DNA from: Pseudalkalibacillus decolorationis | GTDB taxonomy: Bacteria > Bacillota > Bacilli > Bacillales > Fictibacillaceae | Assembly: GCF_024609785.1 (NCBI RefSeq) | Contig: NZ_JANHJQ010000022.1 | Span: forward strand, 40,039-79,517 | Length of the DNA stretch: 39,479 bases | Direction: 5' to 3' | The notes under the pieces: model-generated | Seen by the model: only the letters and a program-made list of their open reading frames with translations | Told to the model about the DNA's origin: nothing | Databases searched by the model: none | Made by a program: the position numbers and the translations under genes | Shown here: piece by piece, positions 24,545-33,467 of the stretch | How the letters are laid out: each line of letters starts with the position of its first letter | How positions within the stretch are numbered: position 1 is the stretch's first letter

Positions 24545-25030
24545 CCCGTTTATTGAGCTAGCTTTTGTGTTGTTTAGGGGATCGTGAGTAGAATTTTTAA
24601 GCGGTTACCGGATACAAAACTCATCGATAATCTGTTCTTTTATCTCCTGAACAGTAGACTGTTTCGTGGAGGTAGTACACATAGTGCCGGAGAGATGTAG
24701 AGAGACATATAACGAACGTTGTGTCGTTTCCGCTATTTTCAAGTTAAGAGTCTGTAATTTTATTGTTTATCCTATTAAGCTCATTATTTCGATCATATCA
24801 GCTATGCTTTTCCCATTTTTATCAAGGAAACGAATGAAATTGTCTAATTATGCCGCATATTCGTACTGCATAGTCTTTTTTTACTAAGCCTTATCTACTT
24901 TCTTTGTTTACATTGAGTGCTTTTGATGTAAAACAAGATTTTCAATGGATTCATACTCCTTTCATAGTCATTTTATATAATGACAAGAGATTGTTAAAAG
25001 ATGTTTGAAAAATAGGAGGGAATTTTTCAG
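24545..25030 (+). promoter_or_regulatory. Intergenic region with the phoD promoter
   Basis: No convincing gene lies here. A perfect -10, TATAAT, is at 24976-24981 with no good -35 at the right distance, which suits an activator-dependent promoter; phoD is controlled by PhoP in B. subtilis, but I could not find clear paired PhoP boxes. AAAGCT/AGCTTT around 24536-24561 is a weak possible terminator for the preceding gene. Confidence 0.4.
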
Positions 25031-26788
25031 ATGAGTAACAGACGTGAACAGAGTATGGATCAAATGCTAAGGTCTGAAACAGAAAAATTGCTAAAGAATC
25101 CAATGAATCGGAAAAGCTTTTTGTCAAAAACGGGTAAAGTAGCTGGACTTGCACTTGGAATGACATTAGCGAATCAATTCAATGGATTGAAAGTTGAAGC
25201 TTCTCCACAGTTCACAAACTATCCATTCCAATTAGGTGTGACATCAGGAGATCCGCTTGCAGACAGCGTGGTACTTTGGACAAGACTTGCACCCGAACCA
25301 CTTAATGGTGGTGGTATGCCAAATTATAATGTTCCCGTGCAATGGGAAATCGCTGAAGATGAGAAATTTCATAAAGTACTTGATCAAGGAACAGAGGTTG
25401 CTCGTCCAGAACTTGGTCACTCCGTTCATGTCGAAGTATTCGGCTTGAAACCGAATCGTAAATATTATTATCGCTTCAAATCTGGGAATGAAACCAGCCC
25501 GATTGGAAAAACGAAGACCTTACCTGCCCCAGGAGACAAACTTTCGAAGCTTACGTTCGCTTTTGCTTCTTGCCAACAATTTGAACACGGTTATTACACA
25601 GCCTATCGCCACATGGCAGAAGAGGATCTAGACCTTGTGATACACCTAGGAGACTATATATATGAATACGGGCCAAATGAATATGTCGCAAAAACTGGGA
25701 ATGTTCGTACTCATAGTGGTCCGGAGATCATAACGCTCGATGATTATCGAAACCGATTGGCCCAATATAAAAGTGACAAAGATCTTCAAGCAGCCCATGC
25801 TGCATTCCCATGGATTGTAACTTGGGATGATCATGAGGTCGAAAACAATTATGCGGATGAGATTCCTGAAAGAGGTCAATCCGTTGAGGATTTCATTCAA
25901 CGGCGAGCAAATGCATATCAAGCTTATTACGAGCATATGCCTCTACGTAAGTCATCAATTCCTCATGGGCCAGATATGAATCTTTACCGCCGTTTCACCT
26001 ATGGAGACCTTGTCGAGTTTAACGTACTTGACACACGTCAATATCGTGACAACCAAGCAAATGGAGACGGTATTAAGGCTCCAAGCAGGGAATCAATGGA
26101 CCCGAACCGCTCATTATTAGGAGCAGAACAAGAACAGTGGCTCCTTGAAGGCCTTGGTCGGTCCCAGACACAGTGGAATGTGCTTGCACAACAAATCTTC
26201 TTCAACCAACTTAACTTTGATACAAATGGTGACGTGAAATATAATATGGATGCTTGGGATGGCTACTCAGCGAGCCGAGATCGAATCATTGACTTCATCA
26301 GTGAAAACCAAGTGGAAAATCTAGTCGTCCTTACAGGTGATGTCCACGCAAGCTGGGCAGGGGACATTAAGAAAAGTTACAATGGACCTAATTCTGAAAT
26401 CCTTGGATCTGAGTTTGTTGGAACATCGATAACATCCGGTGGTGACGGTGCTGATAAACGGAAAGATACAGATGCGATCCTTACAGAAAATCCGCACATC
26501 AAATTTTTCAATGATTATCGCGGCTATGTAAGCTGTACGATCACACGTGAAAAATGGATGGCTGAGTATAAGGTTGTTCCTTATGTTAGTCAGCCTGGTG
26601 CTCCGATTCACACACGAGCAACATTTGAGATTAAGAACAATCAGCCTGGATTACATTTGAAAAAAGATAAGCCATTATCTACTAAAATCCAAAAGTCCAA
26701 TGAGGTTGAAGGTGAAAGAATCGAAGCACAAGACAAAGCACATGAAAAACAGGCAAAGAAGAAAGAACAGAAAATCAGATCTAATTAA
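25031..26788 (+). CDS. phoD: Alkaline phosphatase D (PhoD-type phosphodiesterase/phosphatase)
   Basis: Secreted metallophosphatase, 585 aa, releasing phosphate from phosphodiesters such as teichoic acids. An N-terminal Fn3-like domain begins near GDPLADSVVLWTRL. Metal-binding motifs of the PhoD fold follow: IHLGDYIYEYG, WDDHEVENNYADE, NVLDTRQYR and LTGDVHASWAGD. The N-terminus is Tat-like (NRKSFLSKTGKVAGLALGMTL), but the usual twin arginine is Arg-Lys. The last 45 residues are Lys/Glu-rich and probably disordered or wall-binding. AGGAGGG precedes ATG 25031 by 10 nt. Monocistronic with its own terminator. Phosphate-starvation control is expected from family knowledge. Confidence 0.88.
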   Translation: MSNRREQSMDQMLRSETEKLLKNPMNRKSFLSKTGKVAGLALGMTLANQFNGLKVEASPQFTNYPFQLGVTSGDPLADSVVLWTRLAPEPLNGGGMPNYNVPVQWEIAEDEKFHKVLDQGTEVARPELGHSVHVEVFGLKPNRKYYYRFKSGNETSPIGKTKTLPAPGDKLSKLTFAFASCQQFEHGYYTAYRHMAEEDLDLVIHLGDYIYEYGPNEYVAKTGNVRTHSGPEIITLDDYRNRLAQYKSDKDLQAAHAAFPWIVTWDDHEVENNYADEIPERGQSVEDFIQRRANAYQAYYEHMPLRKSSIPHGPDMNLYRRFTYGDLVEFNVLDTRQYRDNQANGDGIKAPSRESMDPNRSLLGAEQEQWLLEGLGRSQTQWNVLAQQIFFNQLNFDTNGDVKYNMDAWDGYSASRDRIIDFISENQVENLVVLTGDVHASWAGDIKKSYNGPNSEILGSEFVGTSITSGGDGADKRKDTDAILTENPHIKFFNDYRGYVSCTITREKWMAEYKVVPYVSQPGAPIHTRATFEIKNNQPGLHLKKDKPLSTKIQKSNEVEGERIEAQDKAHEKQAKKKEQKIRSN

Positions 26789-26801
26789 TTTCATCTATTA
26801 C

Positions 26802-26835
26802 AAAAAGTCCTTTCTGAACGGAGAGGACTTTTTTT
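26802..26835 (+). terminator. Terminator of phoD
   Basis: AAAAAGTCCT (26802-26811) pairs perfectly with AGGACTTTTT (26824-26833), with a T-run. Repeat copy B begins immediately after it. Confidence 0.9.
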
Positions 26836-26837
26836 GT

Positions 26838-26991
26838 ACGTTAAGAAAGTATAAAGTTTAGCTGCATTGATGCAATGTCTAGCTCCAGCGCCCAACCCCT
26901 TGGTTCACTTCAGTCCTCTTGCGGCGGCAACAGCCTCCTCGTTGGCCTTCCAGTGACCTTCGGGGCTGAACAGGGCGCTTGCGCTTTTCTT
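26838..26991 (+). repeat. Dispersed intergenic repeat, copy B
   Basis: It starts with the same ACGTTAAGAAAGTATAAA (26838-26855) as copies A, C and D and shares GATGCAATGTCTAGCTCC and the end block CTGAACAGGGCG...CGCTTTTCTT (26965-26991) with copy A. Its middle differs from A. It occupies much of the gap between phoD and the AraC-type gene; 26992-27275 otherwise holds only the LexA-like box and the RBS. Confidence 0.8.
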
Positions 26992-27120
26992 GTTGAGATA
27001 TTTTTTGTAACAAGGAATTTGGATTTTTCTGTTTAATTATATGAAATAGATACTTTACTAAAGCTTTGGTTAGAAGAATTAGGTCGGTCTATACAAATGA
27101 AAATTCTAGTAGTTTTATGG

Positions 27121-27138
27121 GAACATTTGTTCTATACT
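27121..27138 (+). promoter_or_regulatory. LexA-like SOS box abutting a -10 hexamer, without an SOS gene
   Basis: GAACATTTGTTC (27121-27132) has the GAAC-N4-GTTC form of the Bacillus LexA (DinR) box and is directly followed by TATACT (27133-27138), a layout seen before SOS polymerase genes. The next gene, 138 bp on, is an AraC-type regulator with its own SD. The box may be a relic or may control that gene. Confidence 0.5.
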
Positions 27139-27275
27139 AAATAGGAAGGTAAAGGAACACGTTTTTAACTTATAAAGGGAGCACCAAGTCCACTTCACAA
27201 ATTAAATTGCAGCTAGGTAAAGCTCTGGTAATTATCATGAAGCCATTAAGCACTTAGGTAAAGGAAGGTGTACAA

Positions 27276-28073
27276 ATGATTTCTAACCGGTATTCAGAAA
27301 TAGACGAAGTGATCGAATATATTCATCAACATATTTATGATCCGCTTCCGCTTTCTCGGTTGGCTAGCCACGTTGCCTATAGTCCGTACCATTTCGCACG
27401 CATTTTTAAAGAAAGAATCGGTCTCTCGCCCCTATATTATGTTTCTTCACTTAGATTGCAAAAAGCAAAAGATCTGTTGTTACGCACGAATATGAGTATT
27501 CGTGATATCGGATTGGAGATTGGACAACAGAGTCTAGGGACCTTTACCACCCGATTTACCGAAAGGGTAGGCGTAACGCCATCGCACTTTCGGAACTCGA
27601 CACTACAAGCGGATAATCTCTTTCGTTCATTGCAGAACCTTAATCATTGGTCAGAATCATATCTGACTGCAAATCAATACGCCAGAATAGAAGGGACCGT
27701 TCAAGCAACGATTCCTTTTGAGGGTGTCATTCTGATTGGGTTATTTGTTAAGCCGATTCCTGAAGGACTCCCCCTATACGGTACACTTCTTTCTTCTTTG
27801 GGAGATTTTTGTTTTACGGACGTCAAACCGGGCACTTATTACTTAATGGCTACATCGGTTCCTTGGGGGACGCAAGCAAAGGATATTTTGCTTCCGCAGG
27901 CAACTTTACGGACCAGATCGAAGGAGCCGATTATAGTTGAACCCTATTCCTCCATCCCACATCAGCAAATTACGCTCCATCCTCCCCGTCTGGACGACCC
28001 TCCAATCCTGATTTCTCTACCCTTGTTGATGAACAATTTCCTAGAACGGGTTGCCCAACATAGCAATCGATAA
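27276..28073 (+). CDS. AraC-family regulator with N-terminal DNA-binding domain
   Basis: Transcription factor of 265 aa. The two helix-turn-helices of the AraC/XylS domain are at the N-terminus (about 8-105; LSRLASHVAYSPYHFARIFK and IRDIGLEIGQQSLGTFTTRF). A C-terminal part of about 150 residues, GTVQATIPFEGVILIGLFVK onward, looks beta-rich and is not a cupin or GyrI-like domain that I can name. Most AraC proteins have the reverse order. AAAGGAAGGTG precedes ATG 27276. The target and ligand are unknown; the kyn locus downstream is on the other side of a terminator and has its own TetR regulator. Confidence 0.8.
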   Translation: MISNRYSEIDEVIEYIHQHIYDPLPLSRLASHVAYSPYHFARIFKERIGLSPLYYVSSLRLQKAKDLLLRTNMSIRDIGLEIGQQSLGTFTTRFTERVGVTPSHFRNSTLQADNLFRSLQNLNHWSESYLTANQYARIEGTVQATIPFEGVILIGLFVKPIPEGLPLYGTLLSSLGDFCFTDVKPGTYYLMATSVPWGTQAKDILLPQATLRTRSKEPIIVEPYSSIPHQQITLHPPRLDDPPILISLPLLMNNFLERVAQHSNR

Positions 28074-28210
28074 GAAACTGCTTGAACTGGTAAATGGTAG
28101 TGTAAAGGTATCTGACAATTATTCATGGTTTTTATACTTCACTTTTTGACCAATCTAAAATAAATAGTATTACTCGTTAGCATCAAATCTTAAACAATTG
28201 AAAAGAAATT

Positions 28211-28246
28211 AAAAAGACTGCCGAGGTTTCATTCCCGGCAGTCTTC
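28211..28246 (-). terminator. Terminator of the symporter gene
   Basis: AAGACTGCCG and CGGCAGTCTT form a 10-bp stem, and on the minus strand the T-run CTTTTTAATTT follows. It may also stop + strand transcripts from the AraC-type gene. Confidence 0.8.
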
Positions 28247-28252
28247 AAATTT

Positions 28253-29443
28253 CTATGAAGCAAGGTGTTGTTGCTTTTTCTTATTTTTTGATGGATTCAA
28301 TTTATCAATGATGATGGCAATCGCACCGTCACCTGTTACATTTGTTGCTGTGCCGAAGCTGTCTTGAGCTAGATATAACGCAATCATTAGAGAAAGTAAT
28401 GTTTGATCAAAGCCAAGCATTGTTTCCAGCAAACCGATTGCTGCCATGACTGCACCTCCAGGGACACCAGGAGCAGCTACCATCGTTATCCCTAACATTA
28501 AAATGAATGGGAACAGAATTGAAAACGATGTTTCCATACCATTTAACATCATGACTGCCATCGAACAACAGACTAGTGTAATCGTGCTGCCCGATAAATG
28601 AATGGTCGCACATAGTGGAATAACAAAATCAGTAATTTTTTCATTCACTTTATTTTTCTTCGTTTGTCGAACAGTTACTGGAATGGTTGCTGCAGACGAC
28701 TGTGTTCCGATTGCAGTGAAATAGGCGGGAACCATATTTTTGATTAAGCGGAACGGGTTTTTCCGTGAAATTTGCCCGGCAACGGTATATTGGAAAATTA
28801 GATATAAGAGATGAAGGGCGATAATGATCACAAACACTTTTACGAAAACGGACAAAATCATTTTCACTTGTCCACCATAAGTTAAGTTCGCAAATACAGA
28901 TAAAATATGAAAAGGCAGTAATGGAATAATAATAGCTGAAATCATTTTTTCAACAATATCACGAAAATCAATCATACCTTTTTGTAACGTTTCACCTTTT
29001 ATAACAGCAGCACCTAAACCTATTGTAAATGCCAATAAAAGCGCTGTCATAACTCCCATGATCGGTGGCATATCGACCGTGAAGTAAGCAGATGTTAAAG
29101 CCTCTTCCGGATTGTCGAAATTGTCTGCTAGTTGTCCCACCTTAAGAATATTTGGAAAAAGTATCGTGCTGACATAATAAGCAATTACACCGGCGATGAT
29201 TGTCGAAGCATATGCAACTGCGGTTGTTGCCCCTAAGAGTTTTCCGGCGCCTTTTCCAAGTTCCCCAATTCCTGGAGCTATGAAACCAATAATGATTAAT
29301 GGAATCGCGAATCCAAGGAAGTTTCCGAAAATACCACTAAAAGTAGCAAATCCTTTAATTACCCATTCTGGGAAAACAGAACCTATTAATACCCCAATAA
29401 CGATAGCCAATATAATCTTGGGAAGTAATCCTAACTTTTTCAT
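28253..29443 (-). CDS. Dicarboxylate/amino acid:cation symporter (DAACS family)
   Basis: Polytopic Na+/H+-coupled symporter of the glutamate/dicarboxylate (DAACS) family, 396 aa, shorter than GltP/DctA (about 420-440). Reentrant-loop and TM7-8 motifs are visible: a serine-rich TAIGTQSSAATIPVTV, and GDGAIAIIIDKLNP near the end where transporters of this family carry the Asp/Asn substrate contacts. The start has an SD (GATAGGAGTGATA) before ATG 29443. It lies 109 bp after the tetR gene on the same strand, so it may be cotranscribed with it and import an amino acid such as tryptophan or a kynurenine-pathway compound. The substrate is inferred from context only. Confidence 0.75.
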   Translation of the reverse strand: MKKLGLLPKIILAIVIGVLIGSVFPEWVIKGFATFSGIFGNFLGFAIPLIIIGFIAPGIGELGKGAGKLLGATTAVAYASTIIAGVIAYYVSTILFPNILKVGQLADNFDNPEEALTSAYFTVDMPPIMGVMTALLLAFTIGLGAAVIKGETLQKGMIDFRDIVEKMISAIIIPLLPFHILSVFANLTYGGQVKMILSVFVKVFVIIIALHLLYLIFQYTVAGQISRKNPFRLIKNMVPAYFTAIGTQSSAATIPVTVRQTKKNKVNEKITDFVIPLCATIHLSGSTITLVCCSMAVMMLNGMETSFSILFPFILMLGITMVAAPGVPGGAVMAAIGLLETMLGFDQTLLSLMIALYLAQDSFGTATNVTGDGAIAIIIDKLNPSKNKKKQQHLAS

Positions 29444-29552
29444 GTATTATCACTCCTATCGTTCGTTTTCTAAAGTATACACCATAATTCGACATATTCT
29501 ATTTAATTTAAATATTAGAATTATTTTAATAATTTAGATTTTCTAGCATGAA

Positions 29553-30164
29553 TTAGTTGTACAGTCCGTGAGTATACATGGCAGAAAGATTATGGACAAT
29601 TTCTTCTACAGATGCTTGATTTTCCCCCCGAACGATTTCCCATAAGTACATTTCGTTGGAATAAAACCAGCCTCTAGCTACGAGTTCATTATTAACATCC
29701 TTCCGTGCGAGATTGGATTTTTGAGCATAATCAATATCCTCTGCAATTCCTTGAATGAAGCGTTCACGGATTTCACTCCATTTTCTTCGTACTTCCTCCG
29801 ATAACCCGATCGCTTCTTCAATCACCTTCATCATTTTCTTTTCTTGATCTGCCATTTCTAGAAACAGATGAACTTGTTTTTGGATCAAATGAGAAGCTTG
29901 TTCTACAGTATTCGGTTGAAATGATTGTTCGGCAATTTCATAAAAACGTTGCATAACACCCTCCATTAGTTCGATGAAAATTTCATCCTTGTTGCTAAAA
30001 TGAACATAGGCAGTTCCGTATCCTGTACTTGCCTTTTTAATGATCTGAGTTACGGTTGTTTTTTGAAAGCCAAATTCACTAAAAATATCTTGTGCCGCAT
30101 CGAGTAGTTTTTCTCGGGTTTGCATCGAGCGCTGTTTTCGTGTGGAAGGCTGCTGTTTCTTCAT
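29553..30164 (-). CDS. TetR-family repressor, likely of the kynurenine genes
   Basis: A 203-aa TetR regulator. The HTH occupies about 18-62 (TREKLLDAAQDIFSEFGFQK and TVTQIIKKASTGYGTAYVHF), followed by an all-helical ligand domain. It is divergent from kynU, and a 25-bp near-palindrome lies between the two promoters, so it probably represses both itself and kynUA until tryptophan or kynurenine accumulates. The effector is inferred. On the minus strand AAGGAATGAATTG precedes ATG 30164. The DAACS gene follows downstream. Confidence 0.85.
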   Translation of the reverse strand: MKKQQPSTRKQRSMQTREKLLDAAQDIFSEFGFQKTTVTQIIKKASTGYGTAYVHFSNKDEIFIELMEGVMQRFYEIAEQSFQPNTVEQASHLIQKQVHLFLEMADQEKKMMKVIEEAIGLSEEVRRKWSEIRERFIQGIAEDIDYAQKSNLARKDVNNELVARGWFYSNEMYLWEIVRGENQASVEEIVHNLSAMYTHGLYN

Positions 30165-30206
30165 ATCAATTCATTCCTTTATTTTTCGGTCAAGTTCCTT
30201 TTATCT

Positions 30207-30235
30207 ATTTTAAAAAAACAATAAAGCTCTGTCAA
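30207..30235 (-). promoter_or_regulatory. Sigma-A promoter of tetR
   Basis: On the minus strand TTGACA (30235-30230) and TAAAAT (30212-30207) are separated by 17 bp. Its -35 borders the palindromic operator at 30237-30261. Confidence 0.7.
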
Positions 30236-30236
30236 C

Positions 30237-30261
30237 GATATAATGTCATTGACACTGTATC
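30237..30261. promoter_or_regulatory. Probable TetR operator between tetR and kynU
   Basis: Left arm GATATAATGTCA (30237-30248), centre T (30249) and right arm TGACACTGTATC (30250-30261): 10 of 12 positions are inverted-symmetric, with a perfect TGTCA-T-TGACA core. It covers the kynU -35 and touches the tetR -35. Confidence 0.7.
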
Positions 30262-30278
30262 ACTTAAAATAGTATAGT
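30249..30278 (+). promoter_or_regulatory. Sigma-A promoter of kynUA
   Basis: TTGACA (30249-30254), 18 bp, TATAGT (30273-30278), followed 41 bp later by the kynU start. The -35 lies within the operator. Confidence 0.75.
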
Positions 30279-30319
30279 AGATTTATCAACAGATTACTAA
30301 CAATGAAGGGGACGATAGA

Positions 30320-31606
30320 ATGAGTACGAATGTAGTAGATCCTTCTCGTGATTACGCACTTCAATTAGATGAAAAAGATGAACTAGCATCTTTTCAAAAC
30401 GAATTTTACCTTAAGGAAGATTGGATTTATCTAGATGGAAATTCTCTTGGATTACTTTCAAAACGTGCAGAAACAGCATTGCTTGAAATATTGAATTCAT
30501 GGAAACAGCTTGGGATCGATGGATGGACAGAAGGGAAGCACCCGTGGTTTTATCTTTCGGAACAATTGGGAGAGATGTCTGCTCCACTTGTCGGTGCAAA
30601 GTCTGAGGAAGTTGTTGTAACCGGTTCCACTACAATTAACTTACATCAGCTTGTCTCTACATTTTATAAGCCAGAAGGAAAGAGGACGAAGATTTTAGCG
30701 GACTCATTAACATTTCCATCTGATATTTATGCATTACAAAGTCAAGTTAAGTTGAAAGGCTATGATCCTGAAGAGCACCTGATTCAAGTGAAAAGCAGGG
30801 ACGGCCGAATCGTCGAGGAAGAGGATATCATTGCCGCAATGACTGATGAAGTGGCATTAATCATGCTTCCAGGTGTTATGTATCGTAGCGGTCAAGTACT
30901 TGATATGAAACGATTAACTGAAGAAGCACACAAGCGAAACATTGTGATCGGATTTGACCTTTGCCACTCGATCGGGGCTATCCCACATTCATTAAGTGAT
31001 TGGGAAGTAGACTTTGCTTTCTGGTGTAATTATAAACATTTAAATGGTGGACCAGGCGGAGTTGCCGGGCTATATGTGAACGAGAAACACTTCGGCAAAA
31101 ACCCAGGACTTGCAGGATGGTTCAGTTCCAACAAACAGAAACAGTTTGACATGGAACATCAATTGACACCAGCAAACAATGCAGGTGCTTTTCAAATCGG
31201 TACACCGCATATGTTAAGTGTTGCACCTCTAATTGGATCGCTTGAAATTTTTAAAGAAGCGGGTATGGAGCGTATTAGGGAAAAGTCGTTACGGATCACA
31301 CGGTACTTCATGGATTTGATCAACTACGAACTTAAAGATTATAATTTTACTATCGGAAATCCGCTTGAAGACGATCGTCGTGGAGGTCACATTTACCTCG
31401 AACATAAAGAAGCAGCACGAATTTGCAAAGCATTAAAAGCAAATAGTATCGTCCCAGACTTCCGAAATCCAAATGGAATCCGACTGGCTCCAGTTGCCCT
31501 TTATAATTCATATGAAGACGTTTGGAAGGCCGTTCAGATTTTAAAACGAATTATGGAAGAAGAACAGTATAAACAATTTGAAAATAAACGCGGAGTCGTT
31601 GCTTAA
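30320..31606 (+). CDS. kynU: Kynureninase
   Basis: PLP-dependent hydrolase that splits L-kynurenine to anthranilate and L-alanine; 428 aa, the usual size. The PLP lysine is Lys239 in [17 protein letters not shown], preceded by [13 protein letters not shown]. Other family motifs ([12 protein letters not shown] near the start and [10 protein letters not shown]) are intact. AAGGGGA is the SD before ATG 30320. It is first in a two-gene operon with tryptophan 2,3-dioxygenase 18 bp downstream. In B. anthracis-type operons the order is kynA-kynB-kynU; here the order is reversed and the formamidase gene is absent. Confidence 0.93.
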   Translation: MSTNVVDPSRDYALQLDEKDELASFQNEFYLKEDWIYLDGNSLGLLSKRAETALLEILNSWKQLGIDGWTEGKHPWFYLSEQLGEMSAPLVGAKSEEVVVTGSTTINLHQLVSTFYKPEGKRTKILADSLTFPSDIYALQSQVKLKGYDPEEHLIQVKSRDGRIVEEEDIIAAMTDEVALIMLPGVMYRSGQVLDMKRLTEEAHKRNIVIGFDLCHSIGAIPHSLSDWEVDFAFWCNYKHLNGGPGGVAGLYVNEKHFGKNPGLAGWFSSNKQKQFDMEHQLTPANNAGAFQIGTPHMLSVAPLIGSLEIFKEAGMERIREKSLRITRYFMDLINYELKDYNFTIGNPLEDDRRGGHIYLEHKEAARICKALKANSIVPDFRNPNGIRLAPVALYNSYEDVWKAVQILKRIMEEEQYKQFENKRGVVA

Positions 31607-31624
31607 ATAAAGGAGTGGACATAT

Positions 31625-32479
31625 ATGGGAAACAACAATGAACCTAAGAAAGAAAAGTACGTGACTGAAAAAGGAATTCATACTGATTTTGTTGAAAACA
31701 TGACTTATGGCGAGTACCTGCATCTCGATAGTCTTTTGTCCAGTCAGAAACGTTTGTCTGGCCATCACGACGAAATGCTTTTTATCATTATTCATCAAGT
31801 CAGCGAATTATGGATGAAAATGATTCTTCACGAATTAAATTCAGCGATTGACTCAATTAAAAAAGGGGAGCTGCAGCCAGCATTCAAGATGCTTGCTCGT
31901 GTATCCAAGGTTCAATCGCAAATTATTCAAGCGTGGGACGTGCTTTCAACATTAACGCCAGCTGAGTATTTAGAGTTTCGCGATAAGCTCGGTCAGGCTT
32001 CTGGCTTCCAATCCTATCAGTATCGAATGATTGAGTTCGCACTTGGTTACAAAACGCCGCATGTATTGGAAATTTATAAAAAAGACCCTGAATTGCATGG
32101 GCGATTGAAGGAAGCATTTGAAGCACCAAGTATTTATGATGTTGCGATTCAAGCGCTTGCTGATGCTGGTTTTGAAATAAATCCAGAATTGATAAAACGG
32201 GATTTCTCTGAAACATACGAAGGGGATGAAACCGTTAAAGACGCTTGGGTAGAAGTGTACCGTAACGTGGAAAAGTACTGGGATTTGTATCAGCTGGCAG
32301 AAAAGCTTGTTGATATTGAAGATTGGCTACAGCAGTGGCGATTCCGTCATATGAAAACAGTTGAACGGATCATCGGACACAAAATGGGGACCGGTGGATC
32401 ATCTGGAGTATCGTATCTAAAGCGTGTACTCGATCACCGATTCTTTCCAGAGCTTTGGGACATTCGTACAGAACTTTAA
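31625..32479 (+). CDS. kynA: Tryptophan 2,3-dioxygenase
   Basis: Heme-dependent dioxygenase opening the indole ring of L-tryptophan to N-formylkynurenine; 284 aa, typical of bacterial TDO. Motifs: [34 protein letters not shown] (distal heme pocket), [15 protein letters not shown], and the C-terminal [21 protein letters not shown] segment with the proximal heme histidine region. AAAGGAG precedes ATG 31625, and the gene is coupled to kynU. A copy of the dispersed repeat and then a strong terminator follow. The formyl group must be removed by a formamidase coded elsewhere or by a non-homologous enzyme. Confidence 0.95.
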   Translation: MGNNNEPKKEKYVTEKGIHTDFVENMTYGEYLHLDSLLSSQKRLSGHHDEMLFIIIHQVSELWMKMILHELNSAIDSIKKGELQPAFKMLARVSKVQSQIIQAWDVLSTLTPAEYLEFRDKLGQASGFQSYQYRMIEFALGYKTPHVLEIYKKDPELHGRLKEAFEAPSIYDVAIQALADAGFEINPELIKRDFSETYEGDETVKDAWVEVYRNVEKYWDLYQLAEKLVDIEDWLQQWRFRHMKTVERIIGHKMGTGGSSGVSYLKRVLDHRFFPELWDIRTEL

Positions 32480-32500
32480 ATCTAATAAGATCCACTTAAA

Positions 32501-32587
32501 GAAAACTTAGCAAAGCCAAGCCTTTGGCGCCGGCTGAGCTTTAGTTGCGCTTATACTATAGAAAGTATTTTTATACTTTCTTAACGT
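32501..32587 (-). repeat. Dispersed intergenic repeat, copy C (reverse orientation)
   Basis: Its end TTTATACTTTCTTAACGT (32570-32587) is the exact reverse complement of the start of copies A, B and D. The adjoining ATAGAAAGTA block matches copy D, and 32501-32553 resembles the inner part of copy A. It sits between the kynA stop and its terminator. Confidence 0.75.
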
Positions 32588-32590
32588 ATT

Positions 32591-32630
32591 AAAAAGCATG
32601 TGAATTCAAAAACAATTCACATGCTTTTTT
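32591..32630. terminator. Strong terminator after kynA
   Basis: AAAAAGCATGTGAATT (32591-32606) pairs perfectly over 16 bp with AATTCACATGCTTTTT, with a 7-nt loop, and T/A runs on both sides allow bidirectional action. Confidence 0.9.
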
Positions 32631-32789
32631 ACAGTTGGGTAATTTGTTGTCGATGCAAGGTACTTTGCCTTATTGAACCCTTATGGATTTTGGCAGGTTA
32701 GTTTTTCCAACATTGCTCGCCGTACGAACTCTAATTTTTTCTATGATAGACTAGGAGGTAGCGTAAATAGTTAGTAAAAGGAGAAGAAA

Positions 32790-33404
32790 ATGTCCAAACA
32801 AAGAGGAGAACACTTACTTCAAGGAAAGTATAATACAAAGAAAAGGGCAGCCTCTTTTTATAATAATCAAATGATCGATTATCTTAACTCGGTCATGCAA
32901 GATTTTATATGTAAGCAGGAAATGGTCTTCATTTCGACTTCCGATTCTGATGGTCACTGTGATTCTTCATTCCGTGCTGGGATGGAAGGCTTTATAAGAG
33001 TCATTGATGAGAGTACCCTGCTTTACCCGGAATATAGAGGGAATGGGATTATGGCCAGCTTAGGAAATATCGTTGAAAATCCACATATCGGCTTAATGTT
33101 CATTGATTTTATAGAGGATTCCATTGGTTTACACGTTAACGGTCAGGCATCAATTTTAGACAATGAACAATTAAATACATTGATGTTATCAGAAGAAATA
33201 TTAGAAGATATTGAAAGAGAAGGGGACAAGCCAGAACGTTGGGTTGTAATCAACGTAGATGAAGCATATATTCACTGTTCCAAACACATCCCGAAATTTT
33301 ATAAACGAGAGAAAGACATTGAATGGGGAACAGATGATGAAAGACAAAAAGGCGGCGATTACTTTAAGGTCAAACAAAAGGGTAATGATCGGCCGTTTAC
33401 GTAA
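32790..33404 (+). CDS. PPOX-fold (pyridoxamine-phosphate-oxidase-like) flavoprotein
   Basis: A 204-aa split-barrel protein of the pyridoxamine 5'-phosphate oxidase superfamily, probably binding FMN or another flavin/F420-like cofactor. The barrel core is visible as EMVFISTSDSDGHCDSS, then LLYPEYRGNGIMASLGNIVE and HIGLMFIDF, followed by LHVNGQASI and a C-terminal IHCSKHIPKFY that resembles the MSMEG_1061/YP_ branch. No signal peptide. AAAGGAG precedes ATG 32790. Monocistronic; it shares a bidirectional terminator with the convergent exporter gene. True PNPOx activity is unlikely; the substrate is unknown. Confidence 0.75.
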   Translation: MSKQRGEHLLQGKYNTKKRAASFYNNQMIDYLNSVMQDFICKQEMVFISTSDSDGHCDSSFRAGMEGFIRVIDESTLLYPEYRGNGIMASLGNIVENPHIGLMFIDFIEDSIGLHVNGQASILDNEQLNTLMLSEEILEDIEREGDKPERWVVINVDEAYIHCSKHIPKFYKREKDIEWGTDDERQKGGDYFKVKQKGNDRPFT

Positions 33405-33467
33405 CTGAATAACGGTAAACAAGTTAGATGCATTTAAGCAAGTGATTGATGGTTGCTCCGAAAAGGA

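Noticed and set aside
24666-24887. 73-codon ORF between UPF0158 and phoD
   Set aside because: No SD, odd composition and no family resemblance.
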